A DNA stretch of 52,409 nt, from the NCBI GenBank assembly GCA_037447655.1, contig JBBHKE010002648.1, positions 1-52,409 of the forward strand, written 5' to 3'. The translations under genes and the position numbers were made by a program. Positions within the stretch are counted from its first letter, which is position 1; every line of letters begins with the position of its first letter. This stretch comes from Zygnema cylindricum (taxonomy: Eukaryota > Streptophyta > Zygnematophyceae > Zygnematales > Zygnemataceae). Shown piece after piece: positions 1 to 10,415 of this stretch. The notes beneath the pieces were generated by a model that was given only the letters and a program-made list of their open reading frames with translations, did not search any database and was not told where the DNA came from.

Positions 1-352
1 CAACAAGCGTTGCGTAAACATTACAACCGTACAAATTACATTTCTTACAACTGGACAAAAAATGTAAACTTTACGGCGTAGCGTCGACGCTTAACTGTGG
101 TAAAATAGTCTGAAATGTACGTACGAACGTTTTAAATGACGGCGTACGATTTCAAAAAAAATTGTACGGGTACATATATTAGCATATGCATGTTTGCGAC
201 TGACATTTATTTTTTCAGAGACCCAAATTAGCATTAGTAAACAATTAGAATGTATGTTTTTTTCCAAAATTTTCAAATTCTTAATTAGCGTACACCACGC
301 TAAATAATATTATACACTATTCAAACGTACACGCTTATAGCGATTGGCGGTG
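1..352. repeat. MITE copy, 5'-truncated by the window edge
   Basis: This is the right part of the MITE family described at 47989-48523. It shares the internal block with a GACGGCGTACGATTT core (about 140-155), the stretch reading ACCCAAATTAGC before an A/T-rich run, and the terminal CGATTGGCGGTG followed by TA at 353-354. The left end lies outside the window. No coding potential is visible. Confidence 0.65.
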
Positions 353-1254
353 TACCTATTAAGGGGTACGTGTTGGTAAGGAGGTATGGTACGGCGGTTG
401 GAGTACAGTTTTGTTAAGGGACCAAAATGCCACGTGAATATTGGTGAACGGATGTGGATAGCGGCGAACGAAGTTTGCCGTCAATCATTGGACGACAAAT
501 ATTGAGTACTTTGTCTTTTCGGCATCTAAAATGTTAGTTGCGGAATATTTTGGCACTGGTAAATGAGTGTAAAGACATTGTACGGTAGACGGCCGGTTAG
601 TCTTGTTAAGATAACCACGTTAATTATGGTACAGCGTAGATTAGCTACAGGTTCACTTGTATATGTGTAGAACTTAGAATATTTTGAACCGGAATCCCCT
701 TGTATGGAAAAACTGTGATAACAGTTTCTAGGATTTTTGAAGGTTAAGATCAATGTGATCTTTGGGCATAATTCATTCAAACTTTGCATGTTGGTTTCTT
801 GGTGTATTTTTTTTACTGTGGCAAATTTGCAGGTCAATTGTGAACCTGGTTTGCTTGGGGCTTTTTTGTGAAGTCGGTTTTTTGTGCGGTTGGTTATAGC
901 AGGCTGTTTTTCTGCAACTTTGACTAGATGATGCGATCACTCTGTTTAGTGGCTCTATATCAAACTTTTTGAAAGTGTAATAAAATCTATAAAATACCTA
1001 TGTATGGCGTTTCAGCTTGTTTTGATAATTTTGTAGAATTCTTTGTTGATTCAAAGAAGGCAGTTTTTGGGGTAGTCTGCGGTGCTTCCCAGGGTAAATC
1101 CATGGTTGAAAATGGCTATGGACAACAACATTCTCGTAGCTAAAGCAGCGACGCGACATTCTCATAGCTAAAGCAGAGACGACCATCGACAAAGCAATTT
1201 CGTTCAATGCGTGCTACAATACTTTAGTAATTCTTAAATTTTAGAATTCGGGTC
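353..1254. other. Unannotated A/T-rich DNA
   Basis: I see no convincing gene here. Two partial copies of a short phrase (CATTCTCGTAGCTAAAGCAG and a variant) lie at about 1129-1175 as a small tandem duplication. Short open frames on the minus strand have no recognisable domain and are in unremarkable DNA. Confidence 0.5.
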
Positions 1255-1331
1255 ATTTTAGCTTTCCAAAGTAAATGATTGTTTCCATTAATTTTTTGAT
1301 GTCTGTAATTATACTTAAAGCTCCAATACTA

Positions 1332-1456
1332 TGTTGAGATTTAGATAAAGTGGTCATAGCTCGATCAATTACAAGAGAAGAAGCCGAGGAAAAGAACTCT
1401 CTACATGAGAAAACAAGCTTAATTACTGAACAAAGAAGAAGATAGATTACACGACA
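1332..1456 (-). repeat. TRIM terminal direct repeat, older copy
   Basis: 125-bp repeat beginning TGTTGAGATTTAG and ending GATTACACGACA. The adjoining primer site (rc of 1320-1331) is degraded relative to the neighbouring copy. Same length as the repeat at 1534-1658 and clearly related along its whole length. Confidence 0.75.
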
Positions 1457-1521
1457 TCTTAGCTTTCCACGGTAAATAATTGCTTTCATTAAATTTCTGG
1501 ATATTTGTAAATTTACCTCAA

Positions 1522-1533
1522 GCTCTGATACCA
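1522..1533 (-). other. Primer-binding site of the TRIM (3' end of tRNA-iMet)
   Basis: The minus strand reads TGGTATCAGAGC, the standard plant LTR-element primer site complementary to the 3' end of initiator tRNA-Met. It directly adjoins the LTR end. It contrasts with the anticodon-region primer sites of the copia elements in the same window. Confidence 0.85.
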
Positions 1534-1658
1534 TGTTGAGATTCAAAAAAAGTGGCAAAAGATCGATCAATTACAAGAGAGGAAGCTTAGGAAAATAACT
1601 ATTTATATGAGAAGACAATTTTAATTACTAAACAAGGAAAAAGATAGATTACACAACA
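1534..1658 (-). repeat. TRIM terminal direct repeat, better preserved copy
   Basis: 125-bp repeat with TG...CA ends when read on the minus strand. It is next to an intact TGGTATCAGAGC primer site. Confidence 0.78.
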
Positions 1659-1825
1659 ACAAAAGCACTCATTGCCAAGATAACAGTAAAAAGAAATTGG
1701 AGAGAATCATTCAGTGGATTGATTTCAATATTAAACATAAGTACATTTTATATATGTGGTTGATGTAGGTACAACGCTACTTGTCTTTCACGTAAAGGGA
1801 ATACAAACAGCATTTTGACTAACAA
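1659..1825. other. Unannotated spacer
   Basis: Short A/T-rich spacer between the TRIM and the CT tract. Nothing recognised. Confidence 0.5.
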
Positions 1826-3215
1826 ATCCATGGTTTCCTTCTTCCGCTGTTTGTTCCTTTTCCGATCTGTCCATCCCTCCATTATTCCTTCCTTCCATTC
1901 TTCCACCATTTCCAGTTCCTTCCCTTTCCTCTCCCTCTCTCTCTCCATCCCTGTCTCCTCTCCCTCCCCTTCGCTTGTCCTTCCGCCTCTCCCTCTCCCT
2001 CTTAATCTCCCATTCCTCTTCCTCTCTCTCTCTCCCACTCCATCTTCCTCTCCCTCTCCCTATCTACCTCCCTATCCCCCTCTCTCTCTCCTTCTTCCAT
2101 TCCACATCCTATTCCCCCTTCTTTATTTCATATCCTTCTCCCTCTCCCTCTCCATCTCGGTCTCTGTGTCCATCTCTATCTCCTCTTTCTCTCACTTTTT
2201 CTCGATCTCTCCCTCTCCGTGTCTGTCTCCCTCTCGTGCTCCCCATCCCCCTCCCTCTCATCCTCCCACTCAGTCTCGTTCTCTTTCTCCCTCTACCTCT
2301 CCCTTATTCCCTCTCCGTTTCTCTCTCTCTCGCTCTCTCTTTGTCTCAATTCCCCTCTCCCTCTCGTTTTTCTTTCCCCCCCCTCTCTCTCTCTTGCTCT
2401 TTATTTATTTCCCTCTCCCCCTCCCTTCCCTCTCCCTCTCTTTCTATTTTTTCCCCTCCCTCCCTCTCTCCCTATCCCCCCCTCTCTCCCTCTCCCCCCC
2501 TTTTTCTCTCCCCCTTTCTCTCTCTCCATCTCCCTCTCTCTCTCGCTCTTCTTTTCCCTCTTCCTCTCACTCTTCCTCTCCCTCTCCCTCTCTCTCCCTC
2601 CCTCTTTTCCTGTCTCATTCCCTCTCCTTCTCCCTCTCTCTCTCTTTCTCTCCCTCCCTCTTTTTTTCTCCCAATCCTTTTCCCTCTCCCTCTTTTTTTC
2701 CCTCTCATTCTTCCTCTCTGCCTTTTTATCCCCCTCTCCCTTCTTTTCCCCCATTCATTTTCTATCTCCCTCTCCCTCTCCCTCTCCCTCTCCCTCTCCC
2801 TCTCCCTCTCCCTCTCCCTCTGTCTCTTTGACTCTCTCCTTCACCCTCTCTCTTCCTCTCCCCCTCTCTCTCTCTCCATCTCCCTCTCTCCCTCCCCTTC
2901 TCTGTCTCTCCCCTCTCTCTCCCTCTCCTTCTCCCCATCCCTCTCCTCCTCCCTCTCTCCTTGTCGATCTCTTTCTCCATTTTCCTCTCCTCCTCCCTCT
3001 CTCTTTCTCTTTTTCTCTCCCACCCTTTTTCCTTCTCTTTGCCCTTCTCCCTCCCCCTCTCCCTCTCCCTCCCCCTCTCCCCCAATCTCTCCCTCTATTT
3101 TTCCCTCTAGCTCTCCCTCTCCCCTTTTCTCTCCCTCCACCTTTCCCTCTCCCTCTCCCTCTTCCTTTTTATCTTCCTCTCCCTCTCCTTTTTCCTCACC
3201 ATTTCCCCCTCTCTC
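1826..3215. repeat. Long CT-rich (polypyrimidine) tract, left half
   Basis: About 1.4 kb composed almost only of C and T, dominated by CTCCCT hexamers with scattered interruptions. The purest stretch is an unbroken CTCCCT array at about 2766-2821. The purine strand repeats GGGAGA, which satisfies a G-quadruplex pattern (GGG runs three bases apart), and the tract has the mirror symmetry that favours triplex DNA. Codons made only of C and T cannot be stops, so long reading frames exist in all three frames; they are composition artefacts. The tract ends exactly at the LTR of element F, and a matching tract resumes at 13957. Confidence 0.95.
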
Positions 3216-4229
3216 TGCAACTCTGAGACCTCCATAGGTCCTCAAAGTGGGCAGCTCACACAAAGCCCCTAGGATAACCATGACCCCTTGTTTTTTCACC
3301 AAGAATAACTGCCACCCTAGCATACTAAAACTCTTACTAGCTTCAACGCTATAAAGAGAAAACTCCCCTAAGTCGATAGCAAAAAAAACCACTCTATTTG
3401 CTTCCCTGAGCGGTAAATTATGGATGGTCAAAGATGACCTTTTGTATACGTGCTCTCTAGGAGAGAGGTGGCTACCTCAGATTTTCCTAAGTCCTAATCC
3501 CCTCTCTAAATCCTCTACTACAGAAGTACAACGCCAATCAAATGACTGTATAGTACAAAAAGGTACTTGTGCCAAAGTACTTTGTGTACAGCTATTGAAC
3601 GGCATGGCCATAACGTGGACGCCTGTTATATCAGTACTCTTTTTCATACTCTCGGGAGATGCCGCAACAATATATGTAACTACCATGTGTCATCCAGTGT
3701 GTCTACGACCAGAAACCGCAAAAGCGTCCATTTTGGGATGTCGGCGCTTACCATGGCCTTTCGATTAGATCGGCTTTTAATACACGTAGTTGAACTAAAT
3801 GTTCGCAATATTTTTTCCGTGCGATACTTTAATGTACAACAGGTTCTATGTTATACCGTTTGTTTAATCAGTTAAATTAAATTTTCTACTTGTAACTATT
3901 TAAATAACTATCATACCCTATGTATTTGAGCACATGTCGTAGCCTATAGGACAAAGCTATCTGTTACGGACTACTCTGACGGTTAGTAGGTACCCGGATC
4001 AAATCCTTGTTCTGGCAGCCTTTTTGGAAAGCGTGACCTAATGTGCTCTGTCTCTTAGGGAAGCTTTAGGCAGCCATGGCTCTAACTCTTTCTTTAGTCT
4101 TCAGTGACTACAAAAAGTGTGGGGACCTAAGAGAGGAGATATAGACAAGCTGCCTCTACTTCCGTTCTGTCTTTTATTTTTACATTCTCTGACCTAGAAA
4201 ACACCTAAAAAAAACCATTACTTTCTACA
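3216..4229 (-). repeat. 3' LTR of copia element F
   Basis: 1,014 bp. On the plus strand it starts TGCAACTCTGAGACC and ends CTTTCTACA, the inverse of the TGTAGAAA...GGTCTCAGAGTTTCA ends seen in element A. It contains the family's CATGGCTCTA hairpin block (about 4074-4160) and the GGATCAAATCC block (about 3998-4008). Confidence 0.88.
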
Positions 4230-7200
4230 CTCCCTTTTTTTTCTATTCACCTTTTAATTTAAACTACACTTTTCTTTGCAGAAAATTAATTTAGGGGAAG
4301 GTACAGGTTTGGTTATCATATCTGCTACCATCTCACTATCAGGTCTATATTCTAGGCAAAATATTTTATTTCTACCTTTTTTCCAATAAAGCTAAGTTGA
4401 ATATCTATGTGTTTTGCTTTGAAGTGGTGTTTAGGATTGGCAACAATGGTAATGGATGCCTGACTGTCGAAAAATATTTTTTGCACACCACTATTAAGAT
4501 GACCAAGCTCACCAAGCAAAGACTTGACCCACATCAATTCTTTTACAGCAGATATAGAGGCCATATACTCAGCCTCCATAGTGGACTGAGCAATAATCTT
4601 TTGAAATTTGATGTTCCATCACCCACATACAAAACATATCCAGATGTACATCTCCTCATTGGAGCATCCCCATAACTGGCATCACTCCAAGTGGTGATGT
4701 CACTATTATCCCTACCAAAATGCAACCATAAACCCCTGGTTCCTATAAGATATCTAATGACTCCCTTAGCTGCCTCCCAATCTCTTTTAATGGGAGCATT
4801 TAGACCCCTACTGAGTACTCCTACAGTTGCAGCCAAATCCGGCCGGGTACAATTTATAAAATAGATTAAGCCGCCCACTATTTGTCTATAAAGAATTGTC
4901 TGCGTCAACTTTTGCTCCTCAAGACCTAATTCATCATCCAAATATAAAACTCTTTCTTCTACACCCCCCTCACTTCCTTTCTTTAACTCTATTGGAGTTG
5001 TACAACTATTAACCTTGTCCATTTGAAACTTTTCCTACATATTCCCAATGGCCTATTTCTAATTTAATCTTATTATTTTTCTATCTTTGTCTCTCTCTAC
5101 CTGAATTTCAAATTATATCTTGCCTCCCCTATATCCTTTATTTTAAACCTTCCTTTAAGATATGATTTCAATTTGTTGATTTTATCTAGAGACTTACTCA
5201 AGACAAGCAAATTATCACCATAAAAGGTAATAAAGATAATACCCAATTCATCTCCAAACATGTAAATTGAGTGATTTGAGCTGATCCGGGTACATCCTTG
5301 ACCAGTAAAAAACTCATCAAGCTTCTTCTTCCATTACCGGGGTACCTTTTTCAAACCATAAAGATATTTGATCAGCCAGCATACCTTACTCTCCCCTTCT
5401 TGCTCCACAAATCTTACGGGTTGTCGCATGAAGATCTCTTTTTCCAACTCTCCATGCATGAGGGTTGTCTTGATGTCCATCTGGTGCACTTTCATGTGTT
5501 CCGTTGTTGCCAGACTAAAAAGTATAAGGATGGAGGGATGGAGGGAAATCTGACGACTTGGGCAAAGGTTTCCTCGTAGTCAATTCCCTCTTTTTGGGTA
5601 AATCCTTTGGCCACTAACAAGGCTTTGTAACGCTCAATGGTGTTATCCAAGTTGAGTTTCAATTTGAACACCCACTTACACCCAATTGGCTTTTGGTTAG
5701 ATGGACAATCCACCAGCTCCTAAGTATCGACTGTCATGATTGAGGCCATCTCCTCATTAATGGTTGTCTTCCATCGGTTTCTCTCCAGAGAGTTCATTGC
5801 CTCTCCAAAAGTTTGAGGTTCATCTGGATAAGATAGTTTTATCACCTTGTTTTTAACTTGCTTTTTTTGCACCCTTTTGCTGCTTCTCCTCCCTCTTTCA
5901 AAAATTGCCCGCTGGAATAGAAGGCAGCCGTGGATTTTTTTGAACGATTTAGGGTTTTTTCGATTTCTCCCCTCTCTTTCGGTTCCGTTTCAATTTGCGT
6001 CATGTTTTCCGCGCCGAGTGGAATTGTCACTGGAGATTCCACTACTGGGTCCTTTTTGGTTTGATTTGTGCCTGCAATGACATCATCTTCTATGAAACGT
6101 GGATAGTTAGGAAGCTCAAATTCATTGGATTTTCTGACTCAAATCTGATTTTAACTGACTTTGTGTACTTAAAGAGATCCACACATTTTCTTTCAGCCAT
6201 AACTACCAGATGCTGTACCAGAATTATATCTTCTCTTTTAAGATAATAAACTCTCTATCGTTTTATATCCTCATCATATCTTAACAGGTATCCTGGTTTT
6301 CCTTTAGGATCTACTTACAATTTGAGTGATAAGTATTTAGACTGAAAACTTGACTACCAAAAACCTTTAAGTGTGATATGTTTGGTTTTCGGCTGGTCCA
6401 TCTCACATAAGGTCTTTTTCCTTTGAGAGCTAAAATAAGAACTCTATTCTTAAGGTAATTTGCACAGTTTATTGCTCCAACCCAAAATCTTTCCCTATTT
6501 TCTTATCCGACAGCATACATCTGGCACTATCACATAGTGTTCTATTTAACCTCTCGGCTACACAATTTTGTTCAAGATTTTCCATGACTTTCTTTTAGTG
6601 CTGAACTCCATCTTCCCTCGCAAAATCCTTTAACTGATTGGAGATATACTCTCCACCATTATCATTCCTTATTCTCTTGATTGAGGTTTCATGGAGCTTC
6701 TCACTCCATGCCTTATATTGCTTAAAGTATTCCACAGCCTCTGATTTATTTTTCAAAAAATATACCCTTGAATACGTAGACTAAACATTAATGATAGTCA
6801 TCATAAACTTTTTTCCACCGGGTGATGGCACTTTAGCCAGTCCCCAGATATCAATGCGTACCAAATCTAAAACTTTTTCTCCTTTTTAGGTGGCAGATTA
6901 AGGGAAAGGTAACCTGTGTGTTTAACCTTTAGCACATCCACTACAATCACTCAGATTCTCACTTTCACCAAATTTAATCCCTTCCACTACTCTCAACTTT
7001 TTGATTTCTTTTAACTTATCTAAATGCACATGCCCAAGCCTCTTATGCCAAAACAATATATCATGAACACCAGCATACCAAAGTTTCTTCTTTTCGTTGC
7101 TTAAAATAAGCATAAACATCCCTTGGCTATCTTTTTCAGTTGTGAAATATACTTTTTCCTCAAAACTAGCAGTAAAGACTCATTTCGTAGTGTTAGTTTC

Positions 7201-8540
7201 ATAACCTTTATCATCTAACATAGATGTTTAGATGAGGTTTTTTTTCAATTCAAGAAAAAACAACACATCAGATAATGTCACTATGGATGTCTTTCCTTCC
7301 ACTAACACTTTCAAATCAACCGATCCTACAAAAGTAGTAGTTACTACCCTCCCATCCCCGCACTCTATCTCTACCGTGGGAATCTTTCTCATCTTTGTGA
7401 ACATCATTTGTCCTTACACATGTGCATGAAGGCACCTGAATCCTCAATCCAACATGCTTCATCTTTCAATCCAGCGAAAGCACATTTTTGCTTTCGTGGA
7501 ATTTCGACCTCGGTTTTCGCCTCCAACTCCTCATCCAACAAGAGCTCATCGTCCTCGTCCTCACATTCCCCCTCATGTACCTGCGTCTTAAGGCCTTTTT
7601 CTTTCCTCTCAAAGGTCCACCGATCTACCCCTCCTTTAACCAAAGTTTGGTTTGCGTGGTACACTCAGCCATTAGTGTACTGGTTTCTTGAAAAAATGGC
7701 ACAACCCTTTGGAGACCCTCAAGCCAGACTCATCAAACTGGTTATTTTGTCATCCTCCACCATAGTTTCCAACTGGTTTTCTGGGATCCTTGTTCCTCCA
7801 ATCGGTCCCGAGTGCCAAGGCTTGTCCACTCTTTCCTCCCCTCCGAATCTCTATCGTATTCTCTCGAGCAAGAATCATCCCTACCACTCAATTCGAAGTC
7901 CACCTAAAGTTCGGCAAATCTTGCACACAGATGACTATGTTCTTCTAGTCATCGGGTAACTTCATGAGCAGGCAGTTAACCTTTATCTTTTCTATTTCTA
8001 TCTATCCAGCACTATCTAGCTCCATGAAAAGGGTTGCAAGCTCATTACAAAAATATAACATTACACTTATTTTCGGGTTAGCCAACTATTGTTGCTAAAT
8101 CATACCACTTCGGTACCTCTCTGTAAGAGCCACCTATAGATTGGATGCTCATTCTACTTGCAAATGTGGAGATGCAAATCCTTGAGTAAGACGGCGGAGG
8201 ATGAAGTGCTTTGTTGCCATATTTTTATGGTCACTGGTATCAATATTATTCTTTTCGTTCCTTAGAATATGTGACATAAATGCTAAACCGGTTGTTATAG
8301 GTGTGATCGTCTCCTTCTCCTTTCCTTTGTCCACTACCTCCCATTTTTTTTTCTCTTCTGTTGGAGATGGATTTGCATCTTTGGTGAATGTGCTTCCTCC
8401 AAACCTTGGAGGGATGCCTAGACCGAATGGACGCCTCACACGTCAAGTCACTATTCCCCCAAAACCTTTTCTCACATAGAGCTCTTGTCATCAAACTCTC
8501 CCATTATATGAAGGCAGTGCCATTAAATATGGACACCCTT
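4230..8540 (-). pseudogene. Decayed copia gag-pol of element F
   Basis: Read from right to left, all copia Gag-Pol parts appear in the normal order but with many stops and frameshifts. Gag N-terminus and nucleocapsid lie at about 8540-7640, protease about 7480-7390, integrase about 7130-6480 (zinc-binding HKRLGHVHLDKL at about 7045), the linker 6260-5750, reverse transcriptase about 5740-5060 (GCKWVFKLKLN near 5680; GIDYEETFA near 5585) and RNase H about 4880-4290 (TTWSDASYGDAPMRR near 4700, MEAEYMAS near 4570). The protein is close to that of element A, so both belong to one lineage. It cannot yield a working protein. Confidence 0.88.
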
Positions 8541-8543
8541 GAC

Positions 8544-8558
8544 GGTGGGCCCATAACC
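8544..8558 (-). other. Anticodon-type primer-binding site of F
   Basis: The minus strand reads GGTTATGGGCCCACC immediately after the 5' LTR, complementary to the anticodon stem-loop of initiator tRNA-Met. The ATG within it opens the F gag frame (MGPPSRVSIFNG). Confidence 0.8.
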
Positions 8559-9155
8559 TGCAACTCTGAGACCTCCATAGGTCCTTAGAAGGGGCAGCTC
8601 ACACGAAGCCCTAAAGATAAACGTGACCCTTTGTTGTTTCACCAAGAATAACAACCACCGTGGCAGAAAAAAACTCCTACCAGCTTCACCCCTATGAAGA
8701 CAAGAATCCTGTAAGTCAATAGCAAAAAGAATCACAGAATTTGCTCCCATGAGCAGTAAATTATGGATGGTCAAAGATGACATTTTGTATAGGTGCTCTC
8801 TCGGAGAGGGGCGGCTACCTCAAATTTTCCCAAGTCCTAATCCCCTCTCTGAACCCTCTACTACTGGAGTACGATGCCAATCAAATTAATGTATACTATA
8901 GAAAGATACTGGTGTCGGAGAACTTTCTATACGGCCATTGTACAGCATAGCTATATCGTGGAAATTTGTCATATCCGGACTTGTTTTCATACTCTACGAA
9001 GATATCGCAACCCAATGTGTAACTACCACATGTCATCCGGCATTTTTACGGCTATAAATGGCCAAAGCGTCTATTCCGCGATGTAGGCGATCACCATGGC
9101 CGTTCGATTAGATTGGCTTTTAATGCACGTTGTTGAAATAAATATTCGCAACATT
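8559..9155 (-). repeat. 5' LTR of copia element F, part 1
   Basis: Begins TGCAACTCTGAGACC like the left LTR and is broken at 9155 by element G. The interrupted LTR continues at 13533. The 5-bp duplication ACATT made by G ends this part (9151-9155). Confidence 0.88.
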
Positions 9156-9765
9156 TGAAACTCTGAGACCTCCATTGGCCCTCAGAGTATGCAGATCCAA
9201 AAGAAGCTTATCTAGATAGTGCCGACTCCAAGTTAATATAAACCCAAGTGACTGACCCCTTGACAGTCAGAACCCCAATATAGATTCACCCCTGTGAAAT
9301 AACACTTTCTGTGTGCTCAGTTCCACCACAGAATGCAAAGTTAGAATATGAGATTTGGACACATTCACCCACTTTGACTTTCCCTTAGAAATACAGCCAC
9401 CCTGGCAGACAAAAACTCTGACCGACTACACCCCTGTGTAGCCTAAACTCCCTTGAGTCCGCAGCAAAAAGAATCACTGAAAATGGTCAAGTAAATTGAT
9501 AGTTATGGCTGGCCAAAGTTTGCCATTTATACAGGATGCTCTCTGGGAGAGGCAGCTGCCTACCCAAAATTTTCTAAGTCCTATACCCTCTCTAAAACTC
9601 TATCTACTGAAGTACGGCACCAATCAAATTACTGTGTCGTACAGAAAAGTACAGGTGCCGGTGTACTTTCTGTACGGACATTGTACGACATGGCCAAAAT
9701 GTCGACACGTGTCAAATCAGGATTAGTTCCTGTAATCTCCGGAATTTCCGTAGTCCAATGTTATC

Positions 9766-9790
9766 ACGCCACGTGTCACATGACGTGACA
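9766..9790. promoter_or_regulatory. G-box plus TGACGTGA module in the LTR of G
   Basis: CACGTG at 9770-9775 is followed six bases later by TGACGTGA (9781-9788); the same pair is at 12900-12918. These match core sites for plant bZIP/bHLH factors. The solo LTR H retains CACGTG at 39773-39778 and other copies show diverged versions. That this drives LTR transcription is an inference. Confidence 0.5.
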
Positions 9791-9890
9791 AAGACCGTAA
9801 AACGCCAAAAATGCTTTTTCCGTGATCGCGGCGCCTATCGTGGTCGTCCGATCAAAACCGGCTATAATCGTAGCCGCTGAAATTCGACGC

Positions 9891-9983
9891 GCGGTATTTG
9901 TTTCGCTATCGAAACAAATGCGCGTTATTTGTTTCGATGTCGAAACAAATGCGCGGTATTTGTTTCGCTATCGAAACAAATGC
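9891..9983. repeat. Three tandem 31-bp palindromic units in the LTR
   Basis: Units begin at 9891, 9922 and 9953. Each carries the palindrome TTTGTTTCG...CGAAACAAA and is joined by GCGCGGTA-like sequence. The sister LTR has the same three units at 13021-13113 with a few substitutions. Elements A and B have one clear unit. Array position and symmetry suggest repeated transcription-factor sites. Confidence 0.85.
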
Positions 9984-10163
9984 GCGGTATCCGTTCTGCC
10001 CCCATTCCGTACTTCGTACTAAATTAAACTGTATCTATGTACTAAGTATCTATTAGCCGTTAAACGGATTAATCTTTATATAACGATTTATATATTTGTC
10101 AAACCCTATATATCGTAATATCTGTTCTAGACATAACGGCTAGAGCTAACGGCTAATGCGGAT

Positions 10164-10204
10164 TGATGGAAGTTAGGTACCAGGATCAAATCCTGGGTCC
10201 GTCA
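10164..10204 (+). other. T-arm-like hairpin with B-box-like loop in the LTR
   Basis: TGATGGA and TCCGTCA form a 7-bp outer stem (one G-T pair). A 9-nt linker is followed by CCAGG-ATCAAAT-CCTGG, a 5-bp stem with a 7-nt loop like a tRNA T arm. GGATCAAATCC resembles the Pol III B box. The same 41-nt layout occurs in the LTRs of A (28094-28134, minus strand) and H (40105-40145). It is antisense to the element. Confidence 0.6.
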
Positions 10205-10397
10205 ACTAACTTTTGGTAAGTCTACCTAATTTACCCCCTGTCTTCTCTAGAGAGCCTAGGCAGCCATGGCTCTAGCTCCCTATCCAGCCTTCAGTGACTA
10301 CAACAAGTATGGGGGCTTGGAAAGGGGAGTTAGAGGCAGACCGCCTCAGCTCTTTTTCTATCCTAATACAGACCTATAAAATACTCAAATATCAACA

Positions 10398-10414
10398 CTC
10401 CCCTTATTTTCTAG
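10398..10414 (-). other. Polypurine tract of element G
   Basis: The minus strand reads CTAGAAAATAAGGGGAG directly before the 3' LTR. The same 17 bases precede the 3' LTR of element A (33270-33286). Confidence 0.8.
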
Positions 10415-10415
10415 T

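Larger units (their letters stand above)
1255..1658 (-). mobile_element. TRIM/SMART small LTR retrotransposon in tandem arrangement
   Basis: Two direct repeats of about 125 bp (1332-1456 and 1534-1658) begin TGTTGAGATT on the plus strand and end GATTACACRACA. They are separated by only 77 bp (1457-1533). Read on the minus strand, the repeat ends in CA and is followed at once by TGGTATCAGAGC, the classical primer-binding site for the 3' end of initiator tRNA-Met. A purine-rich stretch (GGAAAGCTAAGA on minus) precedes the next repeat like a polypurine tract. A second, decayed copy of the internal domain (1255-1331) precedes the first repeat, so the array reads internal-LTR-internal-LTR, as expected from unequal recombination. 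There is no coding capacity. Terminal repeats of 100-250 bp, tiny internal domain and this primer site define TRIM/SMART elements. Confidence 0.82.
9156..10397 (-). repeat. 3' LTR of element G
   Basis: 1,242 bp. Plus-strand ends are TGAAACTCTGAGACC and AAATATCAACA. Contains three 31-bp palindrome-bearing units (9891-9983), a CACGTG/TGACGTGA pair (9770-9788), the T-arm-like hairpin (10164-10204) and the CATGGCTCTA hairpin block (about 10255-10350). Confidence 0.92.

Noticed and set aside
1815-3237. Long Ser/Pro/Leu/Phe-rich reading frames (338, 420 and 335 codons) on plus and Arg/Glu/Gly-rich frames on minus
   Set aside because: All lie in the CT tract. Codons of C and T only cannot be stops, so all plus frames are open by composition; no domain is present.
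9891-9983. CRISPR-like repeat array
   Set aside because: Units are directly adjacent with no unique spacers, inside a eukaryotic LTR.
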